A DNA stretch of 30,545 nucleotides. Origin: Candidatus Sumerlaeota bacterium. Lineage in GTDB: Bacteria > Sumerlaeota > Sumerlaeia > JAFGJS01. The notes under the pieces were generated by a model. It was not told the origin of the DNA. It saw only the letters and a list, made by a program, of their open reading frames with translations, and did no database searches. Made by a program: the position numbers and the translations under genes. Location of the stretch: NCBI GenBank assembly GCA_016928995.1, contig JAFGJS010000138.1, positions 1 to 30,545 of the forward strand. Direction: 5' to 3'. This document shows positions 1 to 8,006 of this stretch, in pieces (the stretch's first letter is position 1; every line of letters starts with the position of its first letter).

Positions 1-45
1 GTCTCGCCGGCATGAATAAAATCAATGCTTTGCATTTCACAAAAT

Positions 46-74
46 GCCAGCGGGACGCTGGCGCTACCCTTTTT
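46..74 (+). repeat. Short palindromic repeat followed by a T-run
   Basis: A perfect 7-bp stem, GCCAGCG (46-52) and CGCTGGC (56-62), encloses a 3-nt loop and is followed by GCTACCC and five T (70-74). It could act as an intrinsic terminator for a gene lying left of the window. The layout (palindrome, then GCTACC) also matches a family I recall as an interspersed repeat in planctomycete- and verrucomicrobia-like genomes, where it translates to something like AGGTPALP. Seen directly: palindrome and T-run. Recalled, not checked: repeat-family membership. The rest of 1-205 holds no gene that I can see. Confidence 0.5.
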
Positions 75-205
75 CAACGGGCTGCTAATGATGCTAATTT
101 TCTGAAATTAATCGGCCGTTGACTCTTTTTTGCGAATATAGCTCCATTTATCAAATCCTTAAAATCGTATAGATCACTTACTGTGCAACAATATTAGGGG
201 GACTA

Positions 206-1312
206 ATGGCGATGGATAGAACAATGAACGTAGGGATCATCGGTTGCGGCAATATCAGCGACGCATATTTGAAAGCGGCCGCAGTATTTTCCGGCATACG
301 CATTGCCGCCTGTTCGGACATCAATATAACGGCGGCAGAAAGCAAGGCGCGTGAGTACGGCATCAGCGCTGCGCCAGTCGATGTGTTGTTGAGCGATGAT
401 ACAATTGATATCATTCTTAACCTCACCACGCCACAAGCGCACACCGAGGTGAATCTGAAAGCTCTGCAGGCAGGCAAGCATGTACATTGCGAAAAGCCGC
501 TGGCGATCGATCGGGAGGATGGCAGGAAAGTCATCGATCTTGCGAAAGAAAAAGGCCTGATGATCGGCTGTGCGCCGGATACATTTCTCGGCGGTGGAAT
601 TCAAACATGTCGTAAACTGATCGACGATGACAAGATTGGCAGAATCGTCGCCGGTACGGCGTTTATGATGTGCCATGGGCATGAGAGCTGGCATCCCAAT
701 CCCGGTTTTTATTACTTGAAGGGCGGCGGCCCAATGTTTGACATGGGACCGTACTATCTGACCGCGCTGGTCAATCTGATCGGCCCGATCAAAAGCATCA
801 GCGCCATGTCCGCCATGACATTCAAAGAGCGAATTGCCACATCAAAGGAGCAAAACGGCGTCGTTCTACCTGTGGAGATTCCCACGCACATCACCGGAAT
901 TCTCGAATTTCATAACGGCGCCCTGGTGACGCTGGCGATGAGTTTCGATGTCTGGCGTCACAGCAACCACAATATCGAACTGCACGGAGAAAAAGGCAGT
1001 CTGCAGGTTCCCGATCCCAATTGCTTCGACGGCGCCGTGCGCATCGCCCGACCCGGCGATGACGACTGGCAGGAAGTTCCTTTGACGCATGGTTACACTG
1101 ATAATATGCGCGTGATTGGCGCCGCGGATATGGCCAGTGCAATTCGCAACAAACGCAGGAATCGCTGCAGCGGGGAATTGGCTTATCATGTGCTCGATGT
1201 CATGCAGGCCTTTGATGAATCTTCAATTCAGGGGCGGCGCATTGTTCTGGAGGGCACGTGCGAACAACCCGCGGCCTTGCCGACCGGACTCGCGGATGGC
1301 GAGTTGGACTGA
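206..1312 (+). CDS. Gfo/Idh/MocA family NAD(P)-dependent oxidoreductase
   Basis: A cytoplasmic oxidoreductase of 368 residues, the usual family length. The N-terminal Rossmann fold opens with VGIIGCGNIS (residues 9-18), the nucleotide-binding glycine motif. The hallmark EKP triad is at 96-98 (HCEKPLAID), where the lysine is normally catalytic. The C-terminal half carries GGGPMFDMGPYY (173-184), typical of the substrate domain. Family members oxidise or reduce sugars, inositols and related polyols; the substrate cannot be read from sequence. AGGGGGA at 196-202 serves the start. ATG 206 is only 3 nt from it, so ATG 212 or ATG 224 (the latter beginning MNVGIIG) are plausible real starts. The ThuA-like gene follows after 23 nt, so the two are probably one transcript for carbohydrate use, a pairing often seen in PVC bacteria. 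Confidence 0.93.
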   Translation: MAMDRTMNVGIIGCGNISDAYLKAAAVFSGIRIAACSDINITAAESKAREYGISAAPVDVLLSDDTIDIILNLTTPQAHTEVNLKALQAGKHVHCEKPLAIDREDGRKVIDLAKEKGLMIGCAPDTFLGGGIQTCRKLIDDDKIGRIVAGTAFMMCHGHESWHPNPGFYYLKGGGPMFDMGPYYLTALVNLIGPIKSISAMSAMTFKERIATSKEQNGVVLPVEIPTHITGILEFHNGALVTLAMSFDVWRHSNHNIELHGEKGSLQVPDPNCFDGAVRIARPGDDDWQEVPLTHGYTDNMRVIGAADMASAIRNKRRNRCSGELAYHVLDVMQAFDESSIQGRRIVLEGTCEQPAALPTGLADGELD

Positions 1313-1335
1313 CTATCAATTTTAAAAGGTGTTGA

Positions 1336-1992
1336 ATGATGCAAAAGAACGCGTTAATCACCTGGGGTGGATGGGATGGGCATGAGCCTGAACAATGCGC
1401 AGAGATTTTTCAGAATGTGCTGCAGAATGAAGGATATCACGTTAAAGTGACTGCGACTCTGGATGTGTATCTGGATCGGGAGAAAATGAAATCGATGGAT
1501 CTGATCGTGCCAATCTGGACGATGAGCGAGATCACTCCCGAACAGGAAAGCGGTCTGCTGGAAGCGATCAAGGCGGGAACCGGCATCGGCGGATGGCATG
1601 GCGGGATGGCTGATTCCTTTCGCAACAACACCGAATACCAGTGGATGGTCGGCGGACAATGGGTCGCCCATCCCGGCGGCGTCATCGATTACGAGGTGAA
1701 TATTATCAAACACGATGATCCGATTGTAGCAGGTTTAAATGATTTTGCGATGCATTCTGAACAGTACTACATGCACGTTGATCCGGGCAATGAAGTGCTT
1801 GTCACCACCACCTTCAACGGAGAACACGGCGATTCCGCCTGGGTGACAGGAACCATTATGCCCGTCGTTTGGAAACGCATCTATGGCAAAGGGCGAGTGT
1901 TTTACACGTCTCTCGGGCACGTGGCTGCCGACTTTGACGTGCCGGAAGCCAGGGAAATCACACGACGTGGTCTGCTCTGGGCGACACGATGA
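1336..1992 (+). CDS. ThuA-like domain protein
   Basis: A protein of 218 residues that is essentially one ThuA (trehalose-utilisation, glutamine-amidotransferase-like) domain with no signal peptide. The start [18 protein letters not shown] is followed by the conserved [13 protein letters not shown] segment. The late segment [19 protein letters not shown] is the standard ThuA ending, and the length suits a stand-alone domain. The biochemical role of ThuA is not well defined; it is genetically linked to trehalose/sucrose and other sugar catabolism and often sits beside Gfo/Idh/MocA dehydrogenases, as here. AAAGGTG about 6 nt upstream is a reasonable ribosome-binding site. A second in-frame ATG directly follows the first, so the start is uncertain by one codon. 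Confidence 0.9.
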   Translation: MMQKNALITWGGWDGHEPEQCAEIFQNVLQNEGYHVKVTATLDVYLDREKMKSMDLIVPIWTMSEITPEQESGLLEAIKAGTGIGGWHGGMADSFRNNTEYQWMVGGQWVAHPGGVIDYEVNIIKHDDPIVAGLNDFAMHSEQYYMHVDPGNEVLVTTTFNGEHGDSAWVTGTIMPVVWKRIYGKGRVFYTSLGHVAADFDVPEAREITRRGLLWATR

Positions 1993-2358
1993 TTCAAGTT
2001 TGGAATTCGAATCGAGGAACGTATTTTAATCAATGAAACAAGATTCACTTTTTTACTCTTTCAACGGACTTAACGACTTCCTTGATGAAGGAGCGACCGC
2101 ATCGATTTGAATATTAATATGGATCCAAGTCCTGATAACGATGATAATGGATATTACGTTGTTTTTTTCGATATTTCACGTCATATTCGGCATAGCGTTC
2201 AACACGAGATCGTACGGAATCATGGAAGATGCGATTTTTTGAATCGTCGGCGTTGATCAAATCTGAAGACTGATGCAGAATTTATTTGATTCAACATCCT
2301 AAATTCGTCACTATTGAGCCAAGGATTTTCGGAACTACCTTTGGCAGGGGGCGATAAT
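1993..2358. other. Intergenic region with a weak promoter-like site
   Basis: About 365 nt, AT-richer than the flanking genes, with no convincing gene. A 25-codon open frame at 2033-2110 has a poorly spaced GAGGAA upstream and no recognisable product. The best promoter-like pair is TTGATC (2253-2258), 17 nt, CAGAAT (2276-2281), matching 4 of 6 sigma-70 consensus bases in each box and suitably placed for the response-regulator gene. I see no strong terminator after the ThuA gene. Confidence 0.3.
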
Positions 2359-3510
2359 ATGTCTCAGGCTTGGCGCATTTTAGTGGTGGATGATGAGGAG
2401 GACGCCCGGAAACTGATTCGCCTTTCATTGGGCGATGAGTATGAGATTGTCGAGGCGACCAACGGGCTTGATGTATTGGAGAAGATCGACGATGTCGAGC
2501 CGGATTTTATCATCATGGACATCATGATGCCGTTGATGGATGGGTATAAAGCCACCGAAGCGATTCGCAAAACTCAGAAATTCCAAAATATTGATGTTTT
2601 GTTTTTGACCGCGAAAACGGACACCGAGTCGATCAAGAAAAGTTACGCGGCCGGCGCGAATTTGTTTCTGAGCAAGCCCTGCGAACCGGAGCGTCTGAAG
2701 AAAAATATCGCCTTGTTTTTTAAGCAGTCTCCGCCGCGTCAGTACGAGAAACGGCATACGATCGAAGAACTGCAGCAAAGAGAGGATGAACGGCGCGAGG
2801 CGCGAAGAGCTTCGCCGCATTCACGGCAAGCGGGCGATAAGCATCAGCGTCCCCGCGGCGCGGATTATCCGACTCCGGCGCCGGATCATATCATTCCGCC
2901 GGATGAGCAGAGCAAAGAGCCCCCCAGAAATGTGTCCGTTGCGACTCCGTTGCCATCGGACATCAAGCCCAATGTCCGTCCGGCAGGCTCAACGCTGAAA
3001 GAGCCCTGGCGGGTGATGGCGATCGATTCGGATCCCGACATCTGCGATATGATCCGGCGAACTCTGGGCGGCGCCTATCATGTCAATGAGGCTGAGGACG
3101 GGCTTACGGCGATTGAAAAAATCGTGCTGTACGAGCCGGATTTGCTGATTGTGGACGCCCTGATGCCCAAACTCAGCGCGTTTCAACTTGTTCAAATGCT
3201 GCGGAAAAGCACCAAGTTTATGTCGCTGCCGATCATTGTGATTTCCGCGCGGGCCACGCACAAGGATCATGAGTACGCTCAGCAACTGGGCGCCAGCGAT
3301 TTCCTGTCCAAGCCTTTGGATCCGGCTCGGTTGCTCGCCTCCGTTGGGCAGCACATTCGGGAGCAACCCCGTATGCCCAAGCGTCATGCTTTAGCGGAAC
3401 TGAAGCGCATGGATGAAGAAAAGCGGCGTCAGGATGAGGAGAAAACCCGCCAGCGTCAATTGAAACAGGACTCCGTCAAGATCCAGGAAATTTTTCACGA
3501 AGAGGAATAG
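2359..3510 (+). CDS. Tandem receiver-domain (REC-REC) response regulator without output domain
   Basis: Two CheY-like receiver domains joined by a linker of about 90 residues rich in charge, proline and glutamine, 383 residues in all. REC1 (about 4-122) has the acidic pair D11/D12, phospho-acceptor D54 in IIMDIMMP and lysine K106 in LSKP. REC2 (about 216-334) has D223/D225, phospho-acceptor D266 in LIVDALMP and K318 in LSKP. Both pockets therefore look competent. The tail (about 340-383) is a highly charged helix, probably coiled coil. No DNA-binding, GGDEF or kinase domain is present, so it likely acts by protein contacts or as a phosphate relay or sink. ATG 2359 has AGGGGG 7 nt upstream; an upstream TTG at 2314 would add 15 residues outside the REC fold and was rejected. 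No histidine kinase lies nearby. Confidence 0.88.
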   Translation: MSQAWRILVVDDEEDARKLIRLSLGDEYEIVEATNGLDVLEKIDDVEPDFIIMDIMMPLMDGYKATEAIRKTQKFQNIDVLFLTAKTDTESIKKSYAAGANLFLSKPCEPERLKKNIALFFKQSPPRQYEKRHTIEELQQREDERREARRASPHSRQAGDKHQRPRGADYPTPAPDHIIPPDEQSKEPPRNVSVATPLPSDIKPNVRPAGSTLKEPWRVMAIDSDPDICDMIRRTLGGAYHVNEAEDGLTAIEKIVLYEPDLLIVDALMPKLSAFQLVQMLRKSTKFMSLPIIVISARATHKDHEYAQQLGASDFLSKPLDPARLLASVGQHIREQPRMPKRHALAELKRMDEEKRRQDEEKTRQRQLKQDSVKIQEIFHEEE

Positions 3511-3578
3511 GCCGGGCGCGCGTTTTTACGTGATGGCCTTGTCGAGGATGTTCCGCCAACCGGGGCATACTGCCGCAG

Positions 3579-5189
3579 ATGGATTTTGTTCAACGATCAT
3601 TAACACGAAGCGGGAACTGGAGCAGGCGCGGATGGATGCTGGGCGCCGGTTGCGCATTTGCCTTGGGCGTATGGCTCCGCTTTCATGATCTTGGGCGATG
3701 CAGCCTGTGGATCGATGAGATTTCCAGCGTGGAAAAAGCCGCGCTGCCGTTGGCTGACATCGCACGGGCGGTTCCGCCGGACAAGCCGCCGCTGGATTAT
3801 TGGATTTTGCATTTTTTCACGGGCGCGGGCGCCGTGGAGGAATGGATTGTGCGGCTGCCCGCGGCGGTCTTTGGCGCGCTTTCCATTGTCGCCATGGCCT
3901 GGCTCGGTTTTGCGGCAGGCGCGAATCCAGCGAGTCAAAATGAAGGACAAACGCGATGCGGAGCTCAATGGCTCGCGTGCGGCGCGGCGCTGTTGCTGGC
4001 TGCATCGGTGTTTCATGTGCGTTATTCGCAGGAGGCGCGCCCCTATTCCCTCTATTTCCTGCTGCAGACGCTGACGCTTGCCGCGGCGCTGGAATTGACG
4101 CGATCGCGTCCGGCGGATCGAACTGGTTGGACGCGCCGGAGCATCCCGTTTTTTTTAGCGCTTGTCATTTGCGGCGCGCTATCGCTTTACACGCTCTATG
4201 CCGGGATGATCGTTCTGACCGTGCTCATGCTGGATGCGGCTTGGGGCTGTATGAGCGCATTGGCGCAGTCCAGTCGAGATCGGCGCAAGGACCGGCTGAC
4301 TGTCGAACTGCTCTTGCTTTTGGGGTGTGCGCTGGCCGCACTATGCGGTCTTCCGCTGATTAAGCATTTTCACGCAGCGACTGGCGCGCAACCGGAATTC
4401 CCCTTTGATTTCAGCCTTGGCGCGGCGCTTTCCCTGCTGAATGTTTTCGGCTTTGCGCATCACGATTCTCAAGGGCTGTGGCTTGGATCAAAAATCCCCG
4501 GGGCGATTCTGACGCTGCCTTTCGCGTTTTGGGGCGTGCTCGCGCTCAGCCGCAGGTCGCCGCGCGCTGCGCGGATGCTGAGCTTGACCTTTCTTGCGTT
4601 ACTGGCTGTTCCGGGGGTTTATTGTTTAAAAAACCAGCATTGGCTGCCCGGACGGTACTGGTTGCCGGCGCTCAGCCCCTTTATTGTGCTGTTGACATCG
4701 GGATTGCTGGCCGCTGGACATGAATTGGCGAGACTGGCCGCGCAGCGGAAGGCATGGCGTCATACGCTGGCCTGGACTCCGCTGGCGCTTTGCATGCTGG
4801 CCGGATTGCTTTTCATCCACTTCCGCCCCCACACCAAGCCCGACTGGCGCGGAGCGGCGCGATGGCTGGAATCCGCGCAACCGTGTGCGGCCGTGGCCTG
4901 CGGCCCCATCACGCAGATCAGTCTGCGGCATCATCTGGCGCGGAGCGCGCCGCAAGTGAAGCTATACTACTGGGATGGCGCATCCGGCACGCTGATGGAT
5001 GCATGGTCCGCCGCGGCCTGGAGTCATGCGCAAGACCGTTGTTATTTGGTGAGTTTCATCGACGCACAGGGGCACAGTCCGAATTTGCAACAAGCTGGCT
5101 GGTCCTATCAAAAAATCTGGACGGGCCGCTATGGGCATGTCGGTATTTTTCGAGTTTCGATCACGGATCAATCGACGGATTCATCCTGA
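3579..5189 (+). CDS. GT-C membrane glycosyltransferase (GT39/PMT-like, ArnT/dolichyl-P-mannose type)
   Basis: A polytopic membrane protein of 536 residues with many hydrophobic segments. The first luminal/periplasmic loop contains LWIDEISSV with D46-E47, the acidic pair that GT-C enzymes use for catalysis. The next hallmark, YSQEARPYSLYFLL, is the conserved block of the PMT-2/ArnT-like family. Such enzymes transfer a sugar from a polyprenyl-phosphate carrier to protein, lipid A or glycan on the periplasmic face; acceptor and sugar are unknown here. The gene stands alone between the receiver protein and the 5.2-kb repeat element. No strong Shine-Dalgarno precedes ATG 3579. The C-terminal approximately 110 residues are soluble, which is common in the family. 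Confidence 0.85.
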   Translation: MDFVQRSLTRSGNWSRRGWMLGAGCAFALGVWLRFHDLGRCSLWIDEISSVEKAALPLADIARAVPPDKPPLDYWILHFFTGAGAVEEWIVRLPAAVFGALSIVAMAWLGFAAGANPASQNEGQTRCGAQWLACGAALLLAASVFHVRYSQEARPYSLYFLLQTLTLAAALELTRSRPADRTGWTRRSIPFFLALVICGALSLYTLYAGMIVLTVLMLDAAWGCMSALAQSSRDRRKDRLTVELLLLLGCALAALCGLPLIKHFHAATGAQPEFPFDFSLGAALSLLNVFGFAHHDSQGLWLGSKIPGAILTLPFAFWGVLALSRRSPRAARMLSLTFLALLAVPGVYCLKNQHWLPGRYWLPALSPFIVLLTSGLLAAGHELARLAAQRKAWRHTLAWTPLALCMLAGLLFIHFRPHTKPDWRGAARWLESAQPCAAVACGPITQISLRHHLARSAPQVKLYYWDGASGTLMDAWSAAAWSHAQDRCYLVSFIDAQGHSPNLQQAGWSYQKIWTGRYGHVGIFRVSITDQSTDSS

Positions 5190-5216
5190 CCGGCATCGAC
5201 GATCCGCTTGAATAGC

Positions 5217-5462
5217 TAAGGGCGCATCTTGATTTTGTGCTGTATCTTTTCCTACTCTTGCTCCTGCTCTTGCTCTCACTCTGATAAAGCGCTACGTAGC
5301 CGGGAATTGTATATTCATCGTTGCATGAGCCAGTTGAATCCGAATCCCGGATCAGGCTGCGAAAATCCAGCTGAGAGCAAGAGCAGGAGCGAGGGCAAGA
5401 GCCGGAAGACCAAGTACCGGATTTGCACGATATCCAACCGGATAGCTGATAATGCGCCTTTA
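5217..5462. repeat. Intergenic inverted-repeat element with CTCTTGCTCCTGC-type arms
   Basis: A gene-free stretch framed by inverted repeats. The inner arms are 19 nt and perfectly complementary: 5260-5278 (GCTCCTGCTCTTGCTCTCA) and 5372-5390. The outer arms at 5217-5227 (TAAGGGCGCAT) and 5452-5462 (ATGCGCCTTTA) match with one mismatch in 11. The central about 93 nt is unpaired. The hexamer-like CTCTTG/CTCCTG composition resembles intergenic repeats I recall from other environmental genomes. The whole could fold into a long stem or be a miniature, MITE-like element. No transposase is encoded in it and I see no clear target duplication. Confidence 0.6.
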
Positions 5463-5467
5463 AAGGG

Positions 5468-5496
5468 TTGACACATATCAAGAAAACGCAAAGAAT
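5468..5496 (+). promoter_or_regulatory. Sigma-70-like promoter for the TPR protein gene
   Basis: A perfect -35 box TTGACA (5468-5473) is separated by 17 nt from AAGAAT (5491-5496), which matches 4 of 6 of the -10 consensus. It begins 6 nt after the right end of the inverted-repeat element and would give an approximately 170-nt leader before ATG 5671. Confidence 0.45.
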
Positions 5497-5670
5497 ATTC
5501 AATAAACAGATGTTTAGCGGTATTTGAACGGATTGCGGTCAAACGCTGGCGATTGAAAAAATCGGAAGGCCGGATTGCACCGCCCTCGCGGTTTTAATGA
5601 CGCCGGTGTGGGGCGATGCGTTAAAGCGTCTGTTTTGGCTGCACATTTTTTGACCAGGGGCATTTCTCCA

Positions 5671-7962
5671 ATGCTGCAAAAATTCTCAATTCTATGTTTA
5701 TTGTGCGTCAGCATGACTCTGACTGCCGAGACTTTCGCGCAAATCGATGGACTTGAAGATGAGATCGTGCTGAAGGGCGGCCGTCGCTTCAAGGGCTTCG
5801 TGGTGCGAGAAGACGAGAAGAGCGTATATATTCGCATTGGCGGCTCGCTGGTGCCGTTTCGCAAAGATCAGATTGAAGAGATCGTCGGCGCTCCCACCTC
5901 CTCGCTGGTTGAGAAGGAAGCCGATATTCTGTATTGGGAAAACGCCCTGAACGACGCGATGACGAAATACACAGAGGCTTTGACGGACGCGAAAGACGAG
6001 GCCGCGCAGCTGCGCATCAAACGCAAAATGGACGAGTGCCGTCATAAAATACAGGAGCAATTCGAGCAGCGCTATACGACGTCTTTGAAGCGCGCGGAAA
6101 ACTTCGCCAGTTTAGGGGAATTTGAGCAAGCGCTGGAGGCGTATGATTTGATTCTCGGCGATGACGACATCAACGCAATATCCAAGTCTCTGATCGAACA
6201 GCGTATTTCCGAGGTGCATTGCAAGAAGGCGGAGAAATACATCGACCAGCTGAAAAATATCGAAGCGATCGCCGAGATCGACAAAGCGATTGATATCTGT
6301 CCGGATTATTATCGTTCGTATCTGCTGAAGAGCCGCATTCTGGAAGCGGCTAACAACCGCACGTCCAAAACCGCTGATCTCTTGATCCAGGCTTTGAATT
6401 TGGGCGAGGACGCTCTCAGCGACGCTAAAAAGCAGGAGATCAACCTGGATGTCGCGCACATCCTGCATAGCGAAGGCAAGGCGTCCAATGATCGCGTGAT
6501 TATCTGCAAGGCGCTTGAGTATTACGAGAAAGCGATTGGGTTGATGCCGGAAGACAGAAAGTCGGTCGATGAAGTCGTCGACACCTACCTGCAGCTCGGA
6601 CAGGATTTCGACACGCAGAGCCCTGAGGAACTGGAACTGACGGTTCAGGGATTGCAGCGCGCGATTGAATTGAAACCCAATCTTGAAGATGCGTTTTTAA
6701 TGCTGGGGCGGATTTATCTGCAACTCGGTCAATATGCGAACGCTGTCGAACAGTTCGAGAAGGTCATCGTGCTGAATCCCGGCGGAAAGGGCAACTACAT
6801 GCTGCTGGGCCGCGCGTACCTCAAGAACGGCGACCTGAGGGAAAGCGAGGAGGCGCTGCTGTCCGAGGTGAGCATCGATCCGCAAAATTTTGAAGCGCAG
6901 CTGACTCTGGCGGAAATCTACCTGAAGCAAAAAATTTACCTGAACGCCTTGAAGTACGCCAAGCAGGCGCTGGAACTTTCGCCGACGACGGAGCGTCCGC
7001 CTGAAATCATCGCCGCTTCATACTTCGGCGAGGGCGGGAAGAAATATCGTGAGGCGCGTCTGTGGTATAACCGAGTGCTGGAAAACCAACCCGGCGACAT
7101 GGAGGCGAGATTGCGCCTGGCTCAAATGGATATGGCCGAGGAGAATTACGACAGCGCGCAAAAGAGTTTCGAGGAATTAAGCCGGCAATTGACTCGTATG
7201 GATTCGGACACACCGGTTTTGGCGCAGGATTTAAGCGACGAATTGAAATATATCTATGCGGAATGCCAGACCAACTTGGGCGCGATTCAGCTCCGCATCA
7301 GTTCGAATCCCCGCGTCGCTTGCACATATCATGAAACGGCGCTCGAGGTGATGCCGGGATTCTCCAAGGCTTCCCGCAACCTGGGCATCACATACGCCTA
7401 CATGGAGGAATGGGGCAAGGCCGAGGAAAAATTCAATGACGCCATCAAGTTCGATCCGGACGACGCGGATAATTACATTCATCTCGGTAGTTTATACGAG
7501 AATTTGAAACAGCGCGAACTGGCCATTGAAAGTTACAAGCGCTACATCGCCAAGGGAGGCAGCGACTGGAACAGCGTCCGCTCCAAACTGATAGAAAACT
7601 TCAAGGCGCCCGAAGCGAGTATTCCCGAGTCGCCCCTGGCCGGTCTCATGGATCAAGAGGGGGGCGAGGCCGTCATCACAGACACCTTCACCAGCAGCGT
7701 CATGGTGCAAACGGAAACTTTTGCAACCACTACGGTTTTGGAGCAAATGGAGAGTTCCTCCACTGATGATTCCGGCATGTCGATGGAAGAAGATTTAATG
7801 ACGACAGACTCTTTGTCCGCTGCGGATGAGATGACGAGTCCTACGGCTACGGATGAGATTACGAGCCCGGTTGCGTTTGTGGACGATTCAACAAGCCCGG
7901 TTGCCTTTACGGACGACTCAACAAGTCCGGCTGTCGCGGCGGATGAAGCCGTTCAGGAATAA
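5671..7962 (+). CDS. Secreted tetratricopeptide-repeat protein
   Basis: A 763-residue exported protein. Residues 1-24 form a signal peptide (MLQKFSILCLLCVSMTLTAE, then TFAQ). Residues about 27-70 form a small beta domain (IVLKGGRRFKGFVVRED) of the kind often found at the start of PVC-type TPR proteins. A long alpha-helical array follows with clear TPR units such as AFLMLGRIYLQLGQYANAVEQ and ADNYIHLGSLYENLKQRELA. The last approximately 120 residues are Ser/Thr/Asp-rich and low-complexity, ending in a 10-residue repeat. It probably scaffolds protein assemblies in the periplasm or envelope; no partner can be named. The open frame extends upstream to TTG 5575, but ATG 5671 has AGGGG 10 nt upstream and begins the signal peptide. 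The lipoprotein gene follows after 44 nt, probably co-transcribed. Confidence 0.88.
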   Translation: MLQKFSILCLLCVSMTLTAETFAQIDGLEDEIVLKGGRRFKGFVVREDEKSVYIRIGGSLVPFRKDQIEEIVGAPTSSLVEKEADILYWENALNDAMTKYTEALTDAKDEAAQLRIKRKMDECRHKIQEQFEQRYTTSLKRAENFASLGEFEQALEAYDLILGDDDINAISKSLIEQRISEVHCKKAEKYIDQLKNIEAIAEIDKAIDICPDYYRSYLLKSRILEAANNRTSKTADLLIQALNLGEDALSDAKKQEINLDVAHILHSEGKASNDRVIICKALEYYEKAIGLMPEDRKSVDEVVDTYLQLGQDFDTQSPEELELTVQGLQRAIELKPNLEDAFLMLGRIYLQLGQYANAVEQFEKVIVLNPGGKGNYMLLGRAYLKNGDLRESEEALLSEVSIDPQNFEAQLTLAEIYLKQKIYLNALKYAKQALELSPTTERPPEIIAASYFGEGGKKYREARLWYNRVLENQPGDMEARLRLAQMDMAEENYDSAQKSFEELSRQLTRMDSDTPVLAQDLSDELKYIYAECQTNLGAIQLRISSNPRVACTYHETALEVMPGFSKASRNLGITYAYMEEWGKAEEKFNDAIKFDPDDADNYIHLGSLYENLKQRELAIESYKRYIAKGGSDWNSVRSKLIENFKAPEASIPESPLAGLMDQEGGEAVITDTFTSSVMVQTETFATTTVLEQMESSSTDDSGMSMEEDLMTTDSLSAADEMTSPTATDEITSPVAFVDDSTSPVAFTDDSTSPAVAADEAVQE
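7825..7941 (+). repeat. In-frame 30-bp tandem repeat (C-terminal tail of TPR protein)
   Basis: Four consecutive units at 7825-7851 (27 nt), 7852-7881, 7882-7911 and 7912-7941 (30 nt each) encode DEMTSPTAT, DEITSPVAFV, DDSTSPVAFT and DDSTSPAVAA. Units 2 and 3 are the most alike at the DNA level, suggesting slippage-type expansion. Being multiples of three, changes in copy number would keep the frame. Confidence 0.8.
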
Positions 7963-8006
7963 TCACCAGACGGCATTCTTGCGAGATCAGCCGCTTTAAT
8001 CGATTC

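Noticed and set aside
2033-2110. 25-codon open frame in the gap after the ThuA gene
   Set aside because: Too short, poorly spaced ribosome-binding site and no recognisable product.
5217-5462. CRISPR array
   Set aside because: The repeated strings are one inverted pair, not regularly spaced direct repeats with unique spacers; no cas genes are present.
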